From positions 2,442,903 through 2,506,902 of the forward strand of contig JAUPFP010000016.1 of assembly GCA_036925085.1 (NCBI GenBank): DNA of 64,000 nucleotides, given 5' to 3'. The stretch comes from Brachycybe producta. Its lineage: Eukaryota > Arthropoda > Diplopoda > Playtdesmida > Andrognathidae. The notes under the pieces are model-generated. The model saw only the letters and a list, made by a program, of their open reading frames with translations, did no database searches and was not told the DNA's origin. Of this stretch, positions 12,168 to 23,342 are shown one piece after another. The position numbers and the translations under genes were made by a program. Each line of letters begins with the position of its first letter. Position 1 is the stretch's first letter.

Positions 12168-13126
12168 CTATCAATGAGTTTTTACTTTTATTAACTACAC
12201 TCTCTATATTGTAAAATTGTAGGTCATATAAAAGAAAACCAATCAGAATCAGCCATAATTTTTTTATTCCCCAAAATAGATGACTCTTTTTTGTTTAGAC
12301 TTTTATAATAAAATGAATAAAACAAAAAAATTGAAGTGTTCAGAAACTAGAAGAGTGATTGAATTATGATTATCATAAAAATATAGTCATATCTTTACCT
12401 AGCATAACTAAAACAAAAAATGTATATAAAAAAAAGGCTAAAAATCCTAACAAAATCACGAATAAAAAATCCAAACATACACACACTGTAAAATGATAAA
12501 ACATGAAAGAAGTAATATTGTGTGTATTGTAGAAGAAACATGTAGTAGGTAGAAAAGGAGGAGGAGGAGGAGGAGGTTAGGTCAAACCTGAAAAAGTCAA
12601 AATAAAATGTGCTACAAAACAGCAAACACATCTTTGAGAAAACAACCCAGAAATCCTCTCGGAAATCGATTAGACCCTATCAGTTTATTCAAACCCCTCC
12701 CCTGACACTCCTTCTCCTCCTCCTCCTCCTCCTTACCCCTGATATATAAAAAAGAGCAATCAAACAAAAGAAGTGCAAAAGATTGCATAGAATATGCATG
12801 AGAACGAACCACATAATAACAACCACTAGAAGAAGGCTACAACAATATCCTCTAACCACCTTCTCCCTTCCCTGTCTCTCTATATTATTTAGATAAGCAG
12901 ATTGGACTCATAATAGCCACTTATCTGAAAATTATCTTTGACTTCCACACCACATTAGATAATTCAGCGCAATTTCTCGAAATAGAGATGATGATGATGA
13001 GAGAAACTCCTATATAGAACAATATTACAGGAGGCCTCACTCAATTGAGGCTACTCACTTTATTTCGTGTATTTTCCCAAACCTCAACCCTTCCCCCTTT
13101 TTGAGTGCTCACTCCTCTAAACTCTA
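12168..13126. other. Intergenic, no gene recognised
   Basis: AT-rich DNA. A GGA-repeat tract near 12,556-12,576 and a TCC-repeat tract near 12,710-12,734 are complementary and could pair. Open frames overlapping them are low-complexity. Confidence 0.5.
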
Positions 13127-13504
13127 AGGGTAGGTTTATACTCCAAACTTTGCTAAGATTTGCAAGCTTTGAAGTTCTGTAAAATTAGCTCCCCAAAGCT
13201 TAGCTTGTTCACACATACATGTGGTCTTGCAAAGTTTACCCTATTTTGTGACCTTTATATCCTATAAAACAGATACACAAAACAATAGAACCCTTCCCCT
13301 TCTGGAAGAAAAAAGGTGTGACTTATTCACCCCTTTTGTGTATCTGTTTCCTGATTGGTGCTTTGAGTTGCTAAGCTTTGAAAAGTTGAACAATTTCAAA
13401 GCTAGCTTCATGCTCTGGCGAAGGCAAAAACCTGAAGCTCTGACGTCATTTTTGAAGCTTCGCAGGCTGCTTTGCCGCTTAGCAAGGGAGTATAAACCAA
13501 CCCT
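13127..13504. mobile_element. 378-bp terminal-inverted-repeat element
   Basis: The ends AGGGTAGGTTTATACTCC and GGAGTATAAACCAACCCT are inverted with one mismatch in 18 bp, and pairing continues into TTTGCTAAG/CTTAGCAAG. The interior repeats AAGCTT and CTTAGC words. No target duplication was obvious. The open frame inside it has no recognised domain. Confidence 0.65.
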
Positions 13505-13667
13505 AAAGAGTCTAGAATAATTTTTAATCAGATTGTTGGAAAACTAGAATAAGCAAAGAAATCATCTTGAGTATTAAAATATCAAAAAAAAAATGTAATG
13601 ACTATTTTTCAATTTAAACGTTTTGTTGCATACTGGAATATTTTTAATTTATGATGATTTTATGAAC

Positions 13668-13975
13668 TGCTGGTTTTAGAACTCTTGATTATTCTGTGTG
13701 TTCAGGAAAAAAAATTAAGATTAGTAAGGTTGCTGAATTATCACTTAATAATATTTTCATGTTAATTAAAATATCTTTCAAAATAAACTTTTTATAGACA
13801 AAAATTTAAAAAAAAAATGTTGTTTCGTTAAAGTTGGATCATTTTCAAACTACTTACTTTTAAAGATTTCATCATGAAAACACCCTTAAGTGACTTAGCT
13901 ACCCTTCTAGTTTCTAAAACACATATAGGTTTCTCGTAATTTTGCGTCTGAAAGACAGAATTAACCAGAGTTTGA
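13668..13975. repeat. FB-A fold-back repeat
   Basis: The left arm runs from GATTATTCTGTGTGTTCAGG through ATATCTTTCAAAATAAACTT. The right arm carries AGCTACCCTTCTAGTTTCTA and GCGTCTGAAAGACAGAATTA. The two arms are inverted copies around an A/T-rich centre. Confidence 0.7.
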
Positions 13976-14675
13976 GAAACATTTGTACTTTTTTTTTTAG
14001 CATTTTTGTTATTATTTTATTATTGAAAATCTAACAAAAAGTTTATGAAAATGATAAAATTTCTTTGATTTGGTTTCTTTTCTTACTTCTCTAGTTGCTA
14101 ACAAAGTTGGAATTACTTTAGAATCATCACTGATAATTAAAATAACAATTAAATAAACCACCGAACTTCACTACACTTGCAAAATACCACACAGCATCAT
14201 AATTATTGTCATTTATTGAAGTTAAAATAAATAACGTAACTTACCGTAACTAGTAACATGTTAACGTAATTAATAGGTACTGTAATTGACAAGAGGTAAA
14301 ATACAGAACACACTTTGAACTATTAATGTAAAAATAATTAACATAATAGTGTGTTAACATAGTTACCTGACAATGCGTTAACATAGTTAACTGGCAACGT
14401 GTTAACTTGGCAATGTGTTAAAGCAGTTAACTGACAATGTTAATAAATAATATTAAAATAAATCGTGTGACCTAAGACCCATTTTACAAGAATTTCGAGG
14501 ACCATCAAATTTGCGAACGATGACCTCAAATATGAAAAAAAAAATTGCCTTGTATAAATAACTACGCCATCTAGTGGCAGACAAACAAACATATATAGTA
14601 TGCTTAGGAGGAATTTTTTAATGTTCAGTTTATGAAATCTCAAAGAATTGAATAAAAGAAAAAACCGTGACTTAC
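13976..14675. other. Intergenic or intronic, short tandem repeat only
   Basis: No coding exon is recognised. The donor site of the serine-rich gene faces this region, so it is probably part of its next intron. It holds the GTTAAC-containing tandem repeat at 14,351-14,438. Confidence 0.45.
14351..14438. repeat. 24-bp tandem repeat with GTTAAC core
   Basis: Four consecutive units begin GTGTTAAC, GCGTTAAC, GTGTTAAC and GTGTTAAA and end CTGACAAT or CTGGCAAC-like. Three are 24 bp; the third is shortened to 16 bp by an internal deletion. Confidence 0.8.
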
Positions 14676-17600
14676 CGATCGCCGTCGTCCCAACTGCGAA
14701 ATCAATCCCAATTTAGTAACATCACCCATAGTCACCGAAACGGATCGTGTCGGCAACGGAGGTTTCCGACCATTCAGATATTGGGCCAAGTCTTGGTTCG
14801 TCTCGGTGGGACCGAGACGCGCGTACAATGAATACGACTTCGGCAAGGGTCTCACTTTCTGCTGCTGGGTCAAAAGAGAATGTCTAAAAGAAGCCTTAGG
14901 TGGAACAGTCACATCACCGAGAGGTTCTGGTTCAGATTTTGTATCCTCGACACTTTTGTTCGAGTTACAACATTCATCTAGAGTTACCGAAGACACCTCG
15001 AAAGGAACTTCTTCCTCAGAATGTTCGTTCGACAAGAACGGTCCCTGTTTTTGAGTCGAACTTTCGACATTGACAGAATTTGAATGCTGTCCGTTGTCGT
15101 CCCGAGACGTGCATTTCGTAGCGAGCGATAAATTCACACGAGGCTCACTGACAGCCTTCGGATACTTGTAGCAAGGAATACGACAACTCGAATTTCGAGC
15201 GCTTTTATTTTGTTCCTTTCCCGAACTTGTAGTTAAGCTTACGTTTTTATCTTTAGGTGGGCTGGGACGAGCGATTTTTGAGGGACAAACCGGAGGTTTT
15301 CCTATCGTATTCGTAGGTGGCAATCGTAAGGACATTCTTCCGCTGTTTCTCGGAACCGAATTCGGAGATCTCGTGGACGAAACCGGTTTTCCAGATCGTC
15401 CACCGGTCACTTCACGAGTAGAAATAGATCGCTGATAGTTAACCGAATGAAAACTCTTTCGTATTCCACCGCATTCGCTTTGTCCCGCAGAAGACGTACT
15501 ATGAAGTGAAATCTGACTGCCACCTAGCGAAGATGTAGATCCCAACTTCCGACACGACGATGCCAAAGACGAAGAAGATGAAAACTTCCCCTGAGACTGA
15601 AGATTACTTAAAGCTGCCGGCATTCCTTTCGTTCTTACGTTGAGACGGGTTGTCGATTGCGGTGCATTCGAATTAGCGGTCTTCACGACTCCGTTCGTTA
15701 ACGAATTACGAGAGGAGTTTCTCGAACCAGATAATGAAGACCTGGATGAACCAGCTTTTAACAAATTTGTCGGCATTCCGTGTCCTCTTGCAGTAACGTC
15801 CTGAGACGAATCGTCGACGTTTGTTCCGTCTGAAGTCACGGTTAATTTTACTTTCGTTGAAACTGTCGGTCTCGAAGGATTTGCTGCCGACACCGTTACC
15901 TTACGAACCGTTTGTATCGAAGCCGAATTTATGCTCGAAGGTCGTTGGTTATTCGTAACCGAACCGCCGTAACTGAAACTGCTATTTAGTTTACTTCCAG
16001 CTGTATTACGGTTAACGGAAGTCGAAATGCCGCTTCGTTCTCTAGTAGATTGCCGCTGATAGATTCTGCTGTTCGCATCGTTCGTATTTTTCGGCTGATC
16101 TGTTCTAGTTCTTATAGAAGAATTAGATTTTCTGTTACCCGTTACGTCACCATTTACCTGTTTCTTTGAGGTCGCTGCTGCTCTTTTTGTAACAGTTGGA
16201 GATGTTGCGGCCGAAGAAATACCGTCATCTAGTTCGGAATTATTTGGAGACATGACACGATACGAACAGGATTTGTTACCGTAAGATGACGAAGAACGCA
16301 CAGAAGAACTCGATTTGTTGATCGGCTGTTTCGATCGAGTACTAGCTGAACAACAAGACGATGTTGGCGTTTGTACTCTCTCTGGTTGATCTAATTCAGT
16401 GGTCAAGATCTTCATATTTGGAGTCGTCCTCCTCGTCTCATCGTCATCGTTAACGAACGAAACAACTTCTGGTGAAGCACAACCTGAAGAAACAGCATCA
16501 TTCGAAATCGACCTCTGAACCGCATCTGTAAAAAAAAAGTTACAAATAAATTATAACATCGAAACGTTTACTTAAAATAGTTTTAAAGTCTAAACGCCTC
16601 TCGAACTCATGAGTATTCTGTCTTTCAGATGCAAAATGAAGACAAACTTGAACGTGTTTTAGAAACTAGAAGAGTAGCTCAATCACTTAAGGTATTTTTA
16701 TGCCGATATGTTTCAAAATAACAAAACTTTAAGCGGAATATGTTTTTACATTTTCTCTATAAAAAGTTTATTTTGAAAAATATCGACATGGTAAAAAAAA
16801 CCCTGAAGTGATTGAGTTACCCTTCTAGTTTCTCTTAATTTTACTCCTGAAAGACATAATTAATCGGAGTTCCAAAACCAGCTGTTCATAAACCATCTGA
16901 CAGTGTTTTTGTGAATTTTATTCAGACATAAAGGGTGCAGAAATTCAAGAACTTCGATCCAAATTCAAATAGGAAAGAAAACTTTGCACTTAAATTTCAA
17001 CTTGAACCATCCAAAAAGGTTTGCAACACAGAAAAGCACTGTTTAATATGTATTAAGTATCAATAAGGTGCTTTTAAAATGTAAAGCCCCTTGAACTCTG
17101 TTTATTCTGTCTTTCAGGAACAAAATCAAGAGAAACTTGAATGTGTTTTATAAACTAGAAGGGTAACTAAATCACTTAAGGGTAATTTCATGTTGAAAAC
17201 TTTCAAAATAAGCTATTTATGTCAGTTTGATACTTGCCCAAATTTAAGCAGATAATATTTTTTAAATTTTTGTCTATAAAAAGTTTATTTTAAAAGATAT
17301 CAACATGAAAATACCATTAAGTGATTCAGCCACCGTTCTAGTTTATAACACATTCAATTTCTTCTTAGTGTTGCTCTTCTGCAATGCAGAATAACCAAAG
17401 ATCAGACATTAGCTATTCATAAAACATTTTAAACAGTGTTTTTCTATGTTGAAAGTTGAAAGGCCTTCAGCAAAAATTACAAACAAAATTCTAGTGCGAC
17501 CTTCAGTGTTCAACCCTAACTTCGAATCAAACCACTTGCCGTTTATGTCATCAAGACGACCTATTCCGTTAACCATTCCTACGTTACTTTTAACGCAGTC

Positions 17601-18215
17601 ATCGGAAGAACCGAACGAACTACGAGAACGAGAAGTTCGAATGCGGCCAGTCGGAGATGTTGGATAACTTTCTGCATTTGAGTAATCACTCTCTAAAGGG
17701 GAATGGTCCCGCATGATGAACTCTGGAACTCTCGAAGACTCTCCAGGTGCTTGATGATAACCGAGTGCAGCTACATCGTGATCGTTCAGATTTACCGGAA
17801 GCGAAACACTCTCGTTAAAGTGTCGATCGTTTTCAACGAAGTCCAAACCGTACGAGAGTGAAGAAGGATCAAGAGATTTTGGCCCTACACCTTCATCGTC
17901 TAGTAGTGGTGGTGGCTCCTCCAACGATGACGATATCACATCATTGAAACCGTTAACTGGAGATCCATTTGTTGTCGAAGATGGAATTAAAGCGGGATTC
18001 GCGGGCGAACCTCTCTGACGATAAGTTCCGAATACGAGGTGTTCGATGTTAGAACTGTAGCTCGGATCTTTCTTGAAGTTGAGTGCCGATTTCTTGTGAT
18101 TCGGTTTTCTTTTCGTCTTGATTCCTTCGGCCAACTTCATCAGTTTGCTTCGATTGACCGACAACAACGAAGAAGTAGTTTCCATTTTGGAATTCATGAT
18201 GGTTACAGAACTCAT
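14676..18215 (-). CDS. Serine-rich protein of unknown family (5' part, two exons)
   Basis: Two coding exons are seen: 18,215-17,501 and 16,525-14,676, joined in phase 1 (GAA G|gtcgca to cag|AT) and followed by a good gtaagt donor. The reading frame stays open for about 855 residues and continues to the left, so the 3' end is not in hand. The chosen Met (MSSVTIMNSK) lies after an in-frame TGA near 18,281; another in-frame Met at 18,236 is possible. The product is dominated by Ser, Thr, Asn and Arg, with RSRSSF, RSVSV and KPPLPTRSVS stretches that look like phosphorylation or SH3-type sites. I see no transmembrane segment, signal peptide or catalytic motif. Known families with this composition include cytoskeletal adaptors, but I do not recognise it. 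The 975-bp intron holds two FB-A repeats. Confidence 0.8.
16585..16885. repeat. FB-A fold-back repeat in an intron
   Basis: Left arm: GTATTCTGTCTTTCAG, GTTTTAGAAACTAGAAGAGT. Right arm, inverted: GTTACCCTTCTAGTTTCTC, CTCCTGAAAGACATAATTAA, ending AAACCAGCTGTTCATAAACC. It lies in the intron of the serine-rich gene. Confidence 0.75.
17068..17440. repeat. FB-A fold-back repeat in an intron
   Basis: A second FB-A copy in the same intron. Left arm has TTATTCTGTCTTTCAGGAAC and AACTAGAAGGGTAACTAAAT; right arm has TTCAGCCACCGTTCTAGTTT and GCAATGCAGAATAACCAAAG. Its right arm runs up to about 60 bp from the exon junction at 17,501. Confidence 0.7.
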
Positions 18216-18246
18216 GTTCGTCAAAACCACCACCATCAATTGCCAT
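18049..18246 (-). other. Overlapping upstream open frame (65 codons)
   Basis: The first ATG after the likely acceptor at 18,292 is at 18,246 (MAIDGGGFDEHEF), in a different frame from the serine-rich protein. Its context (A at -3, G at +4) is stronger than that of the next main-frame ATG. It overlaps the main frame and ends at 18,049. It could be a regulatory upstream frame, or the main start could come from another first exon. No domain is visible. Confidence 0.35.
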
Positions 18247-18291
18247 GTCGCGTTGACCGACAACAGATGGTGGACTCACAAGAAGAACCTA

Positions 18292-19393
18292 ATTTGAAAC
18301 AAAAAAAAAACGAAAAATTGAAATGAAATTCCGGCGAAAAAATATAAAAAACATCTAATTCATTATAATTTAAGAAAATGTATACTTACATGTATTATTC
18401 TGACAGTCCAAAATAATTATTAAAAAAAACATTAAAAAAATAATTCAAATGTACTAAGTTTGTTATAAGATTAAATTACACCTTTTTTTTTACAAAATTC
18501 CATTTTAAAACATTGTTTTTCCGCATGTGTGATCTAGGAGGCCAGGCCTTAGAACTACACAATTGAAATTACTACTCAAAACTTAGTTGTAAATCCCAAT
18601 AAACAATTAAACATTTGTTAGAAAATTCAAAGAATAAATACTTATAATGAATCAACTTTAAACACATTTTCCTTTCTTTCTAAACATAACCTTATTTCAT
18701 CTATTTGTCCGACGGGTGGTGACGTCACACAGCTGGACAAATCCTTCGGGTTTTATTTTGAAATCTTAGGTTAGGACTGACTGCATCTTCGCTTTAATTT
18801 GATTTTCAGAATTTGATTGTGTGTACCCGGCTCTAAATTGCAATAAACTAAATTTCTTCTCAAAGCAACCGAGAGTTGTTCTTCATCTTCTTTCTTGAAA
18901 AGCCACGCAAATTATCCAAATTTACTTTATTAGCCTCTTCTTGACTGCAGTTAGAAATAAATCATTTGCCACTTAAGAAAAAAAAAATAATCATTCTAAT
19001 TTCTGATCAAGAGCAAGTAGAGAAACCAGCTGCAAAAATTCATTTAATATTCGACTTAATAAAATATCTCATACTGTCATAAAGGTCATCATCCTTAAGA
19101 TAATCATAACAAATCTAACACTATCTAAAGAAGAATTATTACAGCTAACTTAATTTCACTGTCAAAACGTCATTATTAAAAGTGATGAATTAAAATTTGC
19201 AACCAAGAATTTTTTTTTTTAAATAATTCATTTACTTTTATAGTTTCTAGTTTCTCAAATGTAGAAGAATAAGAGTTGCATTCCATTGTTCTCTTGAATT
19301 TGCATATTTAGCAACGGCTACTCACAAAATTTTAAAAAGTAGAATTGTAACATTTTGCAAGTAAATATGAATACAAAAAAATAAATTTATAAC
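18292..19393. other. Probable 5' intron or intergenic, nothing recognised
   Basis: A possible acceptor (CAAATTAG) ends at 18,293. Beyond it I see only AT-rich DNA without a supported exon. Confidence 0.4.
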
Positions 19394-19933
19394 TGGGCGC
19401 AATCGGAAACTAGAAAAAGCTATTATCTGTAAAGAAAACAGAAGAATAGCATCTGATGGGTGGAGCTTGTGTGAAGACTAAGTGTTCGAGAACTATGCTA
19501 ACTCCGCCTACCCTACTCCATAAAGTAATCATTTAATCCACATAGACAGTCATACCTCGTTTAAGGATAGGGATGCGTTTCTGTGCATCATATAATCGTT
19601 AACTAAATCACAATTTGAGTTAATTCCATTGTAAAAGATGTTTCTTAAAAAAGCTATAGTTTTGTCAACTACATTATAGCCAAGGTATCGTTCTTAGAGG
19701 TGATTAAAATGTAAAGAATGTGTTTATGTAGTCGGCATGTTTGCATCATGGCCTCCTTCTGTGAGGCTTTCTATAGTCTCATATGTAAAAGAAGAAGAAA
19801 AAAAAAATATGGCAAAATGATGCACATCCGGAAATTCTTTTCATTTAAAGAATCTTCTAGGAGATGAAGCAATCATCCTCCTAGATTTATTTACAGGCCT
19901 TCCGAAATAAGCTTTAGTTTCCGATTGCGCCCA
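19394..19933. mobile_element. 540-bp terminal-inverted-repeat element
   Basis: The ends TGGGCGCAATCGGAAACTA (left) and its reverse complement (right) match over at least 19 bp. The flanks TTATAAC and ATATAAC agree at 6 of 7 positions. Inside, at 19,551, CAGTCATACCTCGTTTAAGG resembles a pogo/Tigger end, so this may be a composite. No transposase frame remains. Confidence 0.65.
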
Positions 19934-21938
19934 ATATAACAACCCTTTTCAATCTCAATACATAGATTTACCATGGTTAAAAAGCTGACATTCCACGTTG
20001 CAACTTGCAAATGTCTATCTTAAATATAAAAAAAAAGTCTTCCTGTTGAGAAACACAGTCCGGAAATACAAACCATACCTAAACCTACTTTGAAACACCA
20101 TTGACTGATAACATGTTACGCAGCTTTGTGACATTATTCTCTGTGTGTGAGTATATCTTGCAATTTGCTACGGGTTTTCTCTCTTCCACAACGATAATGA
20201 GAAATCAAGACAAGAACTTGAGAGAAAAAGATTCACCGTTTATTCTACCTTTAGGCTTTTCTTTTGATTAGTTATTTTTATAAAGAATAATAAATAAGAC
20301 AAGAAAAGAGTTGGAGAAGAAGAAAAAAAAAACACACACGCAAACGTTAAGAAGAGATAATGGAATTCTTAAAAAAAAAGTGTTGTCTTTCAGTAGAGAA
20401 CTAAAATAAGAAAAACTATAGAAACTAGTTACAGTCACAGCCATTATATTAATGACATTCAAGGAAATCACATTCAGTAATCTTCCTATGTCAGTATTTT
20501 GTATGAAAAAAAAATGTATTCATACATCTAAAAAGTATTCGTATTTAAAAGTTCTGAAGGCACTTTTTTCAAAAGAAAAATGCCTTAAAACGTTTTAAAG
20601 CATTTTTGTCATTAAGGTAACAAAATAGATTTACTAAATGGTTGCAAGTTGTAACAAATTGCAACCATTTACAAATCCAATTTCCTATATGAATGATTAC
20701 ATTCTGCTTGAGTCTATTTGAACTGATCCCAAGCTCCAAATTCAAGAAGAAAACTTGAGGCCTATTCTTTACAGTAGAAGAAGGAAAAAAATCGTAAAAA
20801 ATGTGACAGTCATAATACATTGTGATGTCACTATTTATGATCAATACTACCATTGTCTGGTGTACAGCATAAGTGACACGTCATAAAATAAAGACGTGTA
20901 CACTAGATAATGGTACTCATAAAAGTACAATACACATGTAATACAATACATGATGTAATTACCGGTAGTCATAAAGTAATAGCACACAAGCAGTGACATC
21001 ATAAGGTGTAACTGTCACAATGTTATGATTTTTTTTTCTTCTTCTGTAATGAGGCCTCTGAATTCTTACAGTACATAGAACAGAAAAAACAGAAAAAAAT
21101 ATATAATTGTGATAGTCATACCTAATGATGTCACTGCTTATGCGATATTAATGACTATCACATTTTGTTGTACACTAAGCCAATGACAGTCATATGATAA
21201 TATTTGTCGTAATCATATTTTGTAATTTGCGTTTGTGACTAATACAAGATTATAAGCCAGATATGACAATTTATTGTCATATAACATTCTCATTCCATTT
21301 TTATAATGAGGCCACTGGTTAATAGGGTTCAAGTTTAAGTGCCGAGTTTTGTACTTCAGTTTGGGCTTAGAATCGTATTCTTAGTAATTACAAAGTTAAA
21401 GCTTGTGCTAAACTAATCAACTTTCACATAAAACATGCAATCAAAAAAGTGCATGAAACTAGAGTTAGAAACTAGAAAAATACTATATGAATTTTCATGA
21501 AAATAAACTTTTTATCGCAGTTCGGTTATCGGAACCGTCGATTATTGTATTGGAACTATGCATGTCCGGAATTAATTCCGATAATTGACGTTCTACTGTA
21601 CTTCCAAATTCTGATAACAACTTTAAGAAAAATACCGACTGTAAAGGCAGCATTAGAGATATCAATTTCTGTAAACTTTCCAACCGCTTGTGTCAATGAA
21701 GCATTGAGCTTATTGTGTAAATTTGACTAAATGGCAATGTTCATTTGTCCATTTAGTTGGAAAAAACAATGTCTTTTTTTTCATGCCTGAGGAATACCCA
21801 AAGTGAGAATGACATCTTCATTTTTCCCTTCTTCTTGTTCATCTTGTTCATCATCTTATTCTACTAAATGCATCGTTGAATAATGAACAAACGAATTTGA
21901 AGAAGAATGATGGCAACTAACAACGTGTGAAAAAGGTG

Positions 21939-21972
<34 letters not shown>

Positions 21973-22704
21973 CGACGAGCAGAAATTTGCCTCTTTTTTT
22001 CTCTATCTTCTCTCCATTCTTCATCTTTTTTGGATTGTAGATTTTATGGCATATTCTAACTAGGTCTTACTACACACCTTTTCAATTTGAAACAATAATA
22101 AAAATGCAGTGACATACATACATTACATGTAAATACAACACTTTTTTTTGTATAGACACACATGTGTATTATATAAACAGTGCAAATAATCCTCATTAAA
22201 ATAAAAACAATCAGTAGTGTGAGATGAATTAAAATTGTAGAATGACGGTTCTGTCGTCCTTGAAATTATACATTATATCTCTCTCAACATAAAAATTACT
22301 TGGCAGGAAATGTCAAGATATTATTTATATTACTAGAGTATAACTTGTCCTAAAACTAAGGAAGGGTGGGAGATGTACTCATAAACACAGCACTGACTTT
22401 TTTTTAAAAGTTACTTTGATGGTCTTGTTGTACCATTGAAAATGTGCCATTTTCTACTTGCTCTTCTTCTCAGAATCTCCACTGCAAAGTGTATTTGAAA
22501 ATGAGAAAATGTTGCACTAATAATGCAGAGAAGCATCGTAATGTAGAAGGGTTGTTTTTCTTCTGGTAACAATAAAGTGTTTAGAACACAATAGCATACA
22601 AAAAAAATGGTGGCACCAAAGAGAGTATCTCCATACTGAAACATGCATACCACACACCTCGACAGATACCATGTTATTGTTTTTCATCTCATCTTTACTC
22701 CTGT
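19934..22704. other. Intergenic, no gene recognised
   Basis: AT-rich DNA. A short inverted repeat (TACCATTGTCTGGTGTAC at 20,848 with GTACACTAGATAATGGTA near 20,898) and several dispersed TGTGACATC-like words occur at 20,830-21,200. A (TTA)n tract lies at 21,942-21,970. A fragment of an FB-A arm may lie at 21,470-21,515. Confidence 0.5.
21942..21970. repeat. (TTA)n microsatellite
   Basis: About nine uninterrupted TTA units. Confidence 0.9.
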
Positions 22705-22904
22705 CTACAGCTTATACAAACCGCCTGCAGCTCTTACAAACATCCTGCAGCTTCTACAAATCTCCTACAGCTAGCACAAATCGCATGCAGTTCCAACAAA
22801 TCGCATGCAGCGCTGACAAATCGCATGCAGCCCGACAAAACACCTTCCTCTCCCACAAACAGCCTACAGTTTTTTACAAATCGGCAGCAACTCCTACATA
22901 TCAT
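22705..22904. repeat. 20-bp minisatellite, ten units
   Basis: Ten diverged 20-bp units start at 22,705, 22,725 and so on without a single register shift. The consensus is near CTGCAGCTCTTACAAATCGC. Most units keep the T(G/A)CAG and ACAAA words. Because 20 is not a multiple of 3, frames through it on both strands are by-products. Confidence 0.9.
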
Positions 22905-23023
22905 TTTTTTCTTCTGACATTGTACTACAGATGTCACTGCAGTTACGAAACATATCAACATTTTTTTAAAGTCTTCTACTAAATGTCATCAAATAAGCTA
23001 TTACAGTAGCCCCCCCCCCCCTA

Positions 23024-23342
23024 TACAGACTTGATTATCCAAGTCTCTATTATCCGAGGGGTTCCGTGTTATCAGAGCTAATATTCTTTGCTTTTTTTTT
23101 GTTTTGTTTTTTGTGTATTTTTTGTGTTACTTCAACCACTCGGGTTATGGTTGCTTGCACAAAGTTGTAATGTATTTTTTTTTTAAATAAACGCTAAGTG
23201 ATGGTATAAAGATTTGTCTATGTTCATATGTATGATTGCAAAGAAAGGGGGATAGGTACTATAGGTTACTTTTCCGTGTTAGCTGAGTTTGACCATATCT
23301 AGCCGTTCTGGGTCCACGTTAGCTAGGATAATCAAGACTATA
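23024..23342. mobile_element. Tigger/pogo-like non-autonomous element
   Basis: The left end TACAGACTTGATTATCC and the right end GGATAATCAAGACTATA are inverted and flanked by TA, as expected for this superfamily. Internal words such as GGGGATAGGTACTATAGG and GTTACTTTTCCG recur at 39,280-39,310, the relative at 39,170-39,395. A C run of eleven lies just outside the left end. Confidence 0.55.

Noticed and set aside
17409..17500. Read-through of the serine-rich gene past 17,501
   Set aside because: The extra residues come from the FB-A repeat; a phase-1 donor at 17,500 joins cleanly to the next long exon.
22671..22982. Overlapping frames on both strands through the 20-bp minisatellite
   Set aside because: Both are by-products of a tandem repeat; neither has a domain or splice context.
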